The position numbers and the translations under genes are program-made. A stretch of DNA of 64,000 nt, from contig NZ_CP072852.1 of assembly GCF_017948265.1 (NCBI RefSeq), forward strand, positions 4,526,001 to 4,590,000, written 5' to 3'. The DNA is from Rhodoferax sp. PAMC 29310. GTDB taxonomy: Bacteria > Pseudomonadota > Gammaproteobacteria > Burkholderiales > Burkholderiaceae_C. Shown in pieces: positions 27,243 through 34,098 of this stretch. Below the pieces are notes generated by a model. It saw nothing but the letters and a program-made list of their open reading frames with translations. It made no database searches and had not been told where the DNA came from. Position 1 is the stretch's first letter. Every line of letters starts with the position of its first letter.

Positions 27243-27758
27243 ATGACTGAATCCGATTCCTCCGCCCGTCCTCCCTGTCATGCGGGGCGCTGGCGGGCTG
27301 CCACCGTGTTTTGCTTGCTGGTGATGGCCATTGCGCTGGCCACGGGCATGAGCATGTTTGAGCAGTTCAAGGCCCAACTTAGCCACCTGCAAACCAAGCT
27401 GGAAACGGTGCATCAAATTAAATACGTGGCCGTGTTGCTGGACGAGGCCAAGGCGCCTGCGCTGCTGGTCACCTTGGATCCGCTGGAGGCGGCCTTGCAG
27501 GTGCAGCGTTTGAACAGTGTGGCAGAAGGGCGTGAGGACACCATGCAGTTGTGGGCCGTGCCCGTGGCGGGCGAGCCGCGGTCGCTGGGTGTTTTGACCC
27601 GGGGCAACAAAACGCTGAGTGTTCCTGTGGCTGATGGTGCTTTGGACGATGTCCCCCGCCTGGCGATCAGCGTGGAAGAGAAGGGCGGCGTTGAGCCCGG
27701 GGTGGCCCCCCGCTTGCCTTACCTCTTTGAAGGCACCTTGATTCAAAAGGCCCTGTAA
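27243..27758 (+). CDS. Membrane-anchored RskA C-terminal-like domain protein lacking the zinc-binding anti-sigma domain
   Basis: The 171-residue protein has a short cytoplasmic tail, one membrane helix (ATVFCLLVMAIALATGMSMF near residue 20) and an outer domain with QLWAVPVAGEPRSLGVL and LAISVEEKGGVEPG, the hallmarks of the C-terminal domain of anti-sigma-K (RskA) factors. The usual N-terminal zinc-binding HxxxCxxC domain is absent; only about 18 residues precede the helix. No ECF sigma factor gene is adjacent. ATG 27243 is preferred over the GTG at 27234. It could be a truncated anti-sigma factor or a separate family using the same outer domain. Confidence 0.7.
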   Translation: MTESDSSARPPCHAGRWRAATVFCLLVMAIALATGMSMFEQFKAQLSHLQTKLETVHQIKYVAVLLDEAKAPALLVTLDPLEAALQVQRLNSVAEGREDTMQLWAVPVAGEPRSLGVLTRGNKTLSVPVADGALDDVPRLAISVEEKGGVEPGVAPRLPYLFEGTLIQKAL

Positions 27759-27770
27759 TTTTTTGGGAGC

Positions 27771-28208
27771 ATGGCGATGGCTGAAGTGACGGGGATTGAC
27801 CATATTTACATCACCGTGTCTGACTTGGCGCGGTCCGAACTGTTTTATGACCAAGTCTTGATGCTGGCCTTGGGGTTTCGCAAAAGCAAGTTCACCCTGG
27901 GCGGTGACCCGCACATTCAGTACTTCAACCGATTGTTCGGCTATGTGTTGCGCCCGGCCCGGGCGGCCACGCCGCACGATGCCTACGCGCCCGGCTTGCA
28001 TCACTTTTGCCTGCGGGTGCACACGGCCGCCGAAGTGCATGAGGTGGCCCAGGCGCTGCAGGGCGTGGGCATTGACGCGACAGCGACGCGGCTTTACCCC
28101 GAGTACGCACCCGACTACATGGCCACGTTTTTTGAAGACCCTGACGGCCTGCGTCTTGAGGTGACCAATTACCGCCAAGAGCGCCGGGACCGCCATGCCA
28201 ACTGGTAG
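27771..28208 (+). CDS. VOC-superfamily (glyoxalase-like) protein
   Basis: The 145-residue protein shows the vicinal-oxygen-chelate pattern: GIDHIYITVSDLARSELFYDQVL at the start, LHHFCLRVHTAAEVHEV in the middle and ATFFEDPDGLRLEVTNY near the end, with a metal-site histidine and the terminal glutamate. Such proteins include glyoxalase I, dioxygenases and fosfomycin-resistance enzymes. Which reaction it catalyses cannot be told. The following glycosylase gene starts inside its last codons, overlapping by 14 bases. Confidence 0.85.
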   Translation: MAMAEVTGIDHIYITVSDLARSELFYDQVLMLALGFRKSKFTLGGDPHIQYFNRLFGYVLRPARAATPHDAYAPGLHHFCLRVHTAAEVHEVAQALQGVGIDATATRLYPEYAPDYMATFFEDPDGLRLEVTNYRQERRDRHANW

Positions 28209-28737
28209 CGTGACTGCAATTGATCAGGCGGTGCTACCACGTTTGGCCGGGTTGCTGCCCATTGTTTCCAGCAACACCCGCTTGCTGATATTGGGCAGTT
28301 TTCCCGGTGCGGTGTCTTTGGCCAAACAGCAGTACTACGGGCACCCGCAAAACCAGTTTTGGCGGATATTGCAAGCTATTTGGCCCGATAGCCTTGGTGG
28401 AATAAGCGCATGCAGCTATGAAAAACGGAGCGATTGGTTGTTGGCGCGAGGCCTGGGTGTGTGGGATGTGTACGCCAGTTGCGAGCGCCAGGGCAGTCTG
28501 GACACGGCCATTCGAAACCCGCAGGTGAACGACTTTGCAGCCCTGCTGCAGCGCTGCCCGCAACTGGCCTCAGTGGCGCACAACGGCGGTGAGAGCTTTC
28601 GCCATGCCAAACACACGGCGGCGCTGGGACTGGCTGTGTACAAGCTGCCGTCCACCAGTCCGGCCAACGCCAGCTGGAGTTTTGAGCGCAAGTTGGCCGT
28701 TTGGCGCGAGGTGATGGTGGGCGCCGGTTTGGTCTGA
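28195..28737 (+). CDS. DNA-deoxyinosine glycosylase (family 6 uracil-DNA glycosylase superfamily)
   Basis: The 180-residue protein carries LLILGSFPGAVSL near residue 30, QQYYGHPQNQFWRIL near 45, GLGVWDVYASCERQGSLD near 85 and LPSTSPANASWSFE near 145. These match hypoxanthine-DNA glycosylases, which remove deaminated adenine and sometimes uracil from DNA. Residues of the loop between FWRILQAIW and DWLLARG are encoded by a copy of a short interspersed repeat (28371-28426) that preserves the frame and appears to lengthen the loop by a few residues. Confidence 0.85.
   Translation: MPTGSVTAIDQAVLPRLAGLLPIVSSNTRLLILGSFPGAVSLAKQQYYGHPQNQFWRILQAIWPDSLGGISACSYEKRSDWLLARGLGVWDVYASCERQGSLDTAIRNPQVNDFAALLQRCPQLASVAHNGGESFRHAKHTAALGLAVYKLPSTSPANASWSFERKLAVWREVMVGAGLV
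28371..28426 (-). repeat. Short interspersed repeat, copy 1 (inside the glycosylase gene)
   Basis: On the minus strand the copy reads TTTTTCATAGCTGCATGCGC, then TTATTCCACCAAGGCTATC and GGGCCAAATAGCTTGC. AGCTAT occurs near both ends (28374-28379 and 28414-28419). It aligns with copies at 44773-44824 and 52686-52750 and resembles a repeat I recall as common in Comamonadaceae genomes. It is translated in frame. Confidence 0.65.
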
Positions 28738-28776
28738 CACCGCGTGCGCCCCCACGATGGCGATAATGGCTTTATC

Positions 28777-29532
28777 TTGAAAAAACGCACCCTCAAACTC
28801 CCCGAAGTCAATTTCTCTGACGAGGGCGACCTCCGTCACCTGCATCTGGGCACCGAGTGGATTCAGGGCACCATGCGAATGGACGCCCCCACTGCGCTGT
28901 TTCACGAGTACATCCAGCGCATGATGGCCTGGCTGCTGTTTGTGGAGCCAGACACGGTTAAATCCCGCCAAGCTGTGCAGCTGGGGCTGGGCGCGGGGTC
29001 CCTCACCAAGTTCTGCCACAAAGAACTGCGCATGAAGACCACCGCCATTGAGCTCAACCCGCAGGTGCTGGCCGCCTGCCGGGGCTGGTTCAAACTGCCG
29101 GCTGAAAACAGCCGCATTCAGGTGGTGCTGGCCGACGCGGCACAAGAGATTCAAAACCCCAAATGGTGGGGCACGGTGGACGCACTGCAGGTGGACCTGT
29201 ACGACCACGAAGCCGCCGCCCCGGTGCTGGACAGTCTGCCGTTTTACAACCACTGCCACCGCCTGTTGACGCCAGAGGGCTGCATGACGGTGAACCTGTT
29301 TGGCCGCGCCTCCAGTTTTGACCGCAGTGTGGAGAAAATCTCCGCCGCCTTTGGCGCTGACGCCGTTTGGGCGTTCAAGGCGACCCGCGAAGGCAACACC
29401 GTGGTGCTGGCGCAGCGCACCCCGATTCGCCCCAAGCGCGAGGTGATGATGGCCCGCGCCGAAGCGATTGAAGCCCAATGGGGCCTCCCCGCCACCAAAT
29501 GGGTGCGCGTTTTTAAACCGATGCCGAAATGA
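28777..29532 (+). CDS. Spermidine-synthase-like class I methyltransferase-fold protein
   Basis: The protein of about 251 residues has a SpeE-like fold: LHLGTEWIQGTMRMDAP near the N-terminus, HEYIQRMMAWLLF, the nucleotide-site VQLGLGAGSLTKF near residue 70, TTAIELNPQVLAACR near 88 and DALQVDLYDHEAAAPV near 135. It lacks an obvious decarboxylase neighbour, so a true aminopropyltransferase role is uncertain. The frame is open to a GTG at 28744, but family proteins begin near KLPEVNFSDEG, so TTG 28777 is preferred. Its stop overlaps the next gene's start (ATGA). Confidence 0.78.
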   Translation: MKKRTLKLPEVNFSDEGDLRHLHLGTEWIQGTMRMDAPTALFHEYIQRMMAWLLFVEPDTVKSRQAVQLGLGAGSLTKFCHKELRMKTTAIELNPQVLAACRGWFKLPAENSRIQVVLADAAQEIQNPKWWGTVDALQVDLYDHEAAAPVLDSLPFYNHCHRLLTPEGCMTVNLFGRASSFDRSVEKISAAFGADAVWAFKATREGNTVVLAQRTPIRPKREVMMARAEAIEAQWGLPATKWVRVFKPMPK

Positions 29533-31319
29533 CCTCACCTACTGCGCCTTCTCCTTCGGTCGGATCTGCTCACAGAGGGCCGGTGGACTGGCGCAGCCTG
29601 GTTACCTGGTTGCACCAGGACAAAGTGATTAGCCTGGAAGAGGCCAAACGCATCACCGCCCGATGCGCGCAAGCGGAGAGCGTGCAGCACCCATTGGTGC
29701 GTCTGGCCAGTGTGTCAGTTCGCCGCGCATCAGATGACAAAGCCATGGACATTGAGTTGCTCACCCAATGGCTGGCCGAGCGCACGGGTTTGGCGTATTT
29801 GCGCATTGACCCGCTCAAAGTGGAGGTGGGCAAGGTGGCTGACACCATGGGCGCCATGTATGCCGAGCGACACAAAATTTTGCCGGTTCAGGTCACCGCC
29901 AGCGAGGTGGTGGTGGCCACGGCCGAGCCGTTTTTGACCGACTGGGTCGGCGAGGTGGAGCGTCAGGCCCGGCGAAGCGTGCGCCGCGTGCTGGCCAGCC
30001 CGCAGGAGATTCAACGCTACACGGCCGAGTTTTACGCGCTGGCCAAATCGGTGCGCGCCGCCAACAAAGCGGGGGGTAACGCGGCCAGCGCCAGTTTTGA
30101 GCAGCTGGTGGAACTGGGCAAGGGCAACAAGCAGCTTGATGCCAATGACCAGGGTGTCGTGCAGGTGGTGGACTGGTTGTGGCAATACGCCTTTGACCAA
30201 CGGGCCAGCGACATTCACCTGGAGCCCCGGCGCGAGCAGGGCGTGATTCGCTTTCGCATTGACGGGGTGTTGCACCCGGTGTACCAGATGCCCCCCGGCG
30301 TGATGACGGCAATGACGGCACGTATCAAACTGCTCGGCCGCATGGACGTGGTGGAGCGGCGCCGGCCACAAGATGGCCGCATCAAGACCCGCAACCCGCG
30401 TGGCGACGAGGTGGAGATGCGAATTTCCACCTTGCCCACGGCGTTTGGCGAAAAGATGGTGATGCGAATTTTTGACCCGGACACCACGGTCAAAGACCTG
30501 GATGCGCTGGGTTTCTCCGCTCATGACGCCCAGCGATGGGAGGCGCTGGTGAAGCGCCCGCACGGCATCATTCTGGTCACCGGACCCACAGGCTCGGGGA
30601 AAACCACCACGCTGTATTCCACGCTGAAGCGTGTCGCCACCGAGGAGGTGAACGTGAGCACGGTGGAAGACCCGATCGAGATGATCGAACCCGCCTTCAA
30701 CCAGACGCAGGTGCAAACACAGCTCGACTTTGGCTTCACCGAGGGCTTACGCGCCTTGATGCGCCAGGACCCGGACATCATCATGGTGGGTGAGATTCGC
30801 GACCAGCAAACCGCCGAGATGGCGGTGCAGGCCGCGCTCACCGGGCACCTGGTGTTCTCTACCTTGCATACCAACGATGCGCCCAGCGCGGTGACCCGGC
30901 TGATGGAGTTGGGGGTGCCTGCCTATTTGATCAACGCCACGCTGCTGGGCGTGCTGGCCCAGCGTTTGGTGCGCACGCTGTGCAAACACTGCAAGGTGGT
31001 GGATGAGACCGCCTCGCGTGATGCGTTGGCCGACCTGGTCAAACCCTGGCAGCTGAGCGGCTCTTACAAACCCTACAAGGCCGTGGGTTGCGTGGACTGC
31101 CGCATGACCGGTTTCATGGGCCGCATGGGCTTGTACGAGTTGCTGGTGGTGACTGAAGGGTTCAAGGAAAGGATCAACAAGGAGCCGAGCATGGACGTGC
31201 TCCGGCGCCAGGCCGTGAGCGATGGCATGCGTCCGCTTCGATTGGCGGGGGCCTTGCGGGTGGCCGAGGGCCTCACCTTGGTCGACGAGGTGCTGGCTTC
31301 CACACCTGGCTTGTCTTGA
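29529..31319 (+). CDS. GspE/PulE/PilB-family secretion or pilus assembly ATPase
   Basis: The 596-residue protein has an N-terminal T2SSE domain (residues 1-170) and a C-terminal ATPase domain with ASDIHLEPRREQG near 222, Walker A VTGPTGSGKTTTLYS near 350, VEDPIEM, the Walker B and Asp box RQDPDIIMVGEIRDQQTAEMA near 415 and the His box GHLVFSTLHTND. A CKHCK and CVDCR pair near 490-525 forms the zinc site seen in GspE/PilB. No other secretion or pilus gene is nearby. It is coupled to the preceding gene by a four-base overlap. Confidence 0.9.
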   Translation: MTSPTAPSPSVGSAHRGPVDWRSLVTWLHQDKVISLEEAKRITARCAQAESVQHPLVRLASVSVRRASDDKAMDIELLTQWLAERTGLAYLRIDPLKVEVGKVADTMGAMYAERHKILPVQVTASEVVVATAEPFLTDWVGEVERQARRSVRRVLASPQEIQRYTAEFYALAKSVRAANKAGGNAASASFEQLVELGKGNKQLDANDQGVVQVVDWLWQYAFDQRASDIHLEPRREQGVIRFRIDGVLHPVYQMPPGVMTAMTARIKLLGRMDVVERRRPQDGRIKTRNPRGDEVEMRISTLPTAFGEKMVMRIFDPDTTVKDLDALGFSAHDAQRWEALVKRPHGIILVTGPTGSGKTTTLYSTLKRVATEEVNVSTVEDPIEMIEPAFNQTQVQTQLDFGFTEGLRALMRQDPDIIMVGEIRDQQTAEMAVQAALTGHLVFSTLHTNDAPSAVTRLMELGVPAYLINATLLGVLAQRLVRTLCKHCKVVDETASRDALADLVKPWQLSGSYKPYKAVGCVDCRMTGFMGRMGLYELLVVTEGFKERINKEPSMDVLRRQAVSDGMRPLRLAGALRVAEGLTLVDEVLASTPGLS

Positions 31320-31391
31320 GTCGGCTGGGCGCTCATCGGGCAATGCTTCGGTGCCGCGCTAAGTCACGGCTGGTGCCAGAGAAGAAATAAT

Positions 31392-32324
31392 ATGGAAAAT
31401 AAGACGCCAGCCCCCGTTCAATCTGCGCAGAATGCTCCTAAAAGTGTAGTGGTTGGCTTGCTGCTGGCCAGCTTTGGTGCCATTGCGTTCAGTGGCAAGG
31501 CGATCATCGTCAAGCTGGCCTACCGCTATGGGGTGGATGCGGTCACGCTCATCATGTACCGCATGCTGTTTGCCTTGCCCATCTTCACCGTCATGGCTTG
31601 GTGGTCCAGTCGCGGCAAGCCGCCGCTCACCCGGCGGGATTGGTGGGGCGTGCTGGGGCTGGGGCTAACCGGCTATTACCTAGCGAGTTTTCTGGATTTT
31701 GTGGGCTTGGCCTACATTAGCGCTTCGCTGGAGCGGCTCATTCTGTACCTGAACCCCACACTGGTGCTCCTGCTGGGGCTGGTGCTTTACAAACGAAAAA
31801 TTACCCGGCTGCAGGCGCTGGGCATGGGCATCAGCTATGGCGGGGTGATGCTGGTGTTTGGGCATGAGATCAATTTGCAGGGCGCGGACGCTGCGCTGGG
31901 CGCCTTGTTGGTGTTTTTAAGCGCGATCAGTTACGCGGTTTACCTCAGTTTCAGTGGCGAGATGGTGAAGCGACTGGGCTCGTTGCGCCTGGTCGGGCTG
32001 GCGACCAGCGTGGCTTGTCTGCTTTGTATCGGGCAGTTTTTATTTCTGCGGCCTTTGAGCGCGGCAATGGTCGCGCCCGAGGTGATCTGGCTCTCGGTGT
32101 TGAACGCCACCTTGTGCACTGCCGTGCCGGTGCTGGCAGTCATGATGGCGATTGAGCGCATTGGCGCCAGCCTGGCGGCCCAGACCGGAATGATTGGCCC
32201 CATGTCCACCATCCTGCTTGGCGTGGTGTTGCTGGGTGAGCCCTTCACCGCGTGGGTGGCGGCAGGTTCTGCGCTGGTGATTACCGGTATTTTTGTGTTC
32301 TCACGCAGCGGTCGCTCCCGCTGA
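31392..32324 (+). CDS. DMT-superfamily (EamA) transporter
   Basis: The 310-residue protein has ten predicted membrane helices in two EamA repeats, with GAIAFSGKAIIVKLAYRYG in the first and AISYAVYLSFSGEMVKRLGS starting the second. The N-terminus has about 20 polar residues before the first helix. Family members export amino acids, sugars or metabolites; nothing in the context narrows this. It lies 72 bases after the ATPase gene. Confidence 0.87.
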   Translation: MENKTPAPVQSAQNAPKSVVVGLLLASFGAIAFSGKAIIVKLAYRYGVDAVTLIMYRMLFALPIFTVMAWWSSRGKPPLTRRDWWGVLGLGLTGYYLASFLDFVGLAYISASLERLILYLNPTLVLLLGLVLYKRKITRLQALGMGISYGGVMLVFGHEINLQGADAALGALLVFLSAISYAVYLSFSGEMVKRLGSLRLVGLATSVACLLCIGQFLFLRPLSAAMVAPEVIWLSVLNATLCTAVPVLAVMMAIERIGASLAAQTGMIGPMSTILLGVVLLGEPFTAWVAAGSALVITGIFVFSRSGRSR

Positions 32325-32394
32325 CCTGTTGGCAGCGAGGGCTTGTCTTCACCACTATCATGGGCATCACTTTTTAACGAGCAAGGTCATCAGA

Positions 32395-33189
32395 ATGGAT
32401 TTAGGTATTGCAGGCAAGTGGGCGTTGGTGTGTGGCGCCAGCAAGGGACTCGGATTTGGCTGCGCCCAGGCGCTGGTACGCGAAGGCGTGAACGTGCTCA
32501 TCGTTGCCCGGGGGGCTGAGGTGCTGGAAGCAGCTGCTGCGCAATTGATAGCATCTGGTGAAGGAACAACGGGCGCGAGCGTTCAATTTGTTGTCGCAGA
32601 CATCACCACGGTTGAAGGTCGCGCGGCCGTGTTTGCGATTCGGCGTGAATTTGACATCGTGGTGACCAATGCCGGCGGCCCGCCCACGGGAGATTTTCGT
32701 GACTGGGACCGGGAGGCCTGGATCAAAGCGGTGGACGCCAACATGCTGACCCCGATTGAACTGATCAAGGCAACCGTGGACGGCATGGCCGAGCGGGGGT
32801 TCGGGCGCATCATCAACATCACCTCCAGTGCGGTCAAAGCGCCGATTGACATTTTGGGCCTCTCCAATGGTGCCCGCAGTGGTCTGACCGGCTTTGTGGC
32901 CGGCGTGGCCCGCAGCCCGCTGGCGGCCAAGGGTGTGACGATGAACAATTTGTTGCCGGGCGCCTTTGACACCGACCGGCTCAAAGGCACGCTGCAAGGC
33001 GCGGCTCAAAAAACGGGCAAGTCATTGGACGCGGTCATGGACGCCCGGCGCCAGACCATTCCGGCGCGCCGCTTTGGCACGGTGGAAGAGTTCGGTGCTA
33101 TCTGTGCATTCTTGTGCAGCCAGCAGGCCGCGTACATCAACGGCCAAAACGTGTTGGCCGACGGCGGCGCCTTCGCAGGCACCTTTTAA
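32395..33189 (+). CDS. SDR-family NAD(P)-dependent oxidoreductase
   Basis: The 264-residue protein is a classical short-chain dehydrogenase by fold: LVCGASKGLGFGCAQAL near residue 12 for the cofactor, VVTNAGGPPTGDF near 88 in the NAG position, TSSAVKAPIDILGLSNGARSG near 140 and INGQNVLADGGAFAG at the end. The usual YxxxK is not present: LSNGARSGL occupies the place of the tyrosine motif. That substitution is seen in a clade of SDRs of unknown activity and may change the reaction. The frame extends back to 32293, overlapping the exporter, so ATG 32395 is chosen. Confidence 0.87.
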   Translation: MDLGIAGKWALVCGASKGLGFGCAQALVREGVNVLIVARGAEVLEAAAAQLIASGEGTTGASVQFVVADITTVEGRAAVFAIRREFDIVVTNAGGPPTGDFRDWDREAWIKAVDANMLTPIELIKATVDGMAERGFGRIINITSSAVKAPIDILGLSNGARSGLTGFVAGVARSPLAAKGVTMNNLLPGAFDTDRLKGTLQGAAQKTGKSLDAVMDARRQTIPARRFGTVEEFGAICAFLCSQQAAYINGQNVLADGGAFAGTF

Positions 33190-33195
33190 CCCCGC

Positions 33196-34098
33196 TTAAC
33201 GGCGAGAAGACACCACGATGCCGCCTGCGATCATGATGAAGGCGAGCACGTGGTAGGTCTGCGGTGTTTCCCCCAGAAAGACCGTTGAAAGCAACGCCGT
33301 GAACAAGGGGGTGAGGTTGATGAAAAACCCGGCTGCAGCGGGGCCTGCCCGCCCCACACCGGCGCCCCAGGCGCGGTAGGCAATCACAGCGGGGCCCACG
33401 GCGATGAACACCAGGGCGGCGCCCAGTGGCCAGCTCCACTGAAAATGCCCTTTGCCCAGCGCCCATTCCCCCCCGGAACTCAAGGCCGACCAGACCAGTC
33501 CAAAGGCAATCTGGCCCAACAAAAAAGCAGACCAGTTTTGCCGCAGTGAGGCGGGCTCGGTGGTGGGTCGAGCCAGCATCCAGCTGTAGGTGGCCCAGGC
33601 GGCAGAGGCCATGAGCACGTAAACGTCTCCAGGTACCAAGCGCACTTGCTGCAATACTTGAAGCTCGCCCCGGCTCAAGACCAGCAACACGCCGATGATG
33701 GACATGGCCGCACCAACGAGTTGTCGTCGCGACACTTTGACACCATAGAACAGCCGCCCGATCAGCAGCATCCAGATGGGGGTGCTGGAGCCCACCAGCG
33801 TCACATTGATGGGGGCCGAGGTATTCAGAGCCAGGTAGAGCAGGGCGTTGTACGCGCCCACGCTGAGCAAACCCAGCATGGCAAAGCGCCGCCAATTCGG
33901 CCACAACAGGCTGTCGCGCCGCAGCACGTTGCCTGCCAGAGGCAGCAGAATCGCAAAGGCCAGCGCCCAGCGCAGCAGGTTCAGTGTCATGGGCGACACC
34001 ATCTCGCTGATCAGTCGGCCAACTACGGCATTGCCCGCCCACATCAGGGGCGGAATGCTCAACAACAGGGCGGCGGTGGGGGTTAATCTGGCTTGCAA
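33196..34098 (-). CDS. DMT-superfamily (EamA) transporter
   Basis: The 300-residue protein has two EamA repeats, starting LLLSIPPLMWAGNAVVGRLIS and continuing MTLNLLRWALAFAILLPLAG, with a PLFTALLSTVFLGETPQTYH segment in the second half. The proposed start is TTG 34098, which lies inside the last codons of the GGDEF-EAL gene (16-base overlap). No later ATG gives a full first helix. It converges with the SDR gene. Substrate unknown. Confidence 0.85.
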   Translation of the reverse strand: MQARLTPTAALLLSIPPLMWAGNAVVGRLISEMVSPMTLNLLRWALAFAILLPLAGNVLRRDSLLWPNWRRFAMLGLLSVGAYNALLYLALNTSAPINVTLVGSSTPIWMLLIGRLFYGVKVSRRQLVGAAMSIIGVLLVLSRGELQVLQQVRLVPGDVYVLMASAAWATYSWMLARPTTEPASLRQNWSAFLLGQIAFGLVWSALSSGGEWALGKGHFQWSWPLGAALVFIAVGPAVIAYRAWGAGVGRAGPAAAGFFINLTPLFTALLSTVFLGETPQTYHVLAFIMIAGGIVVSSRR

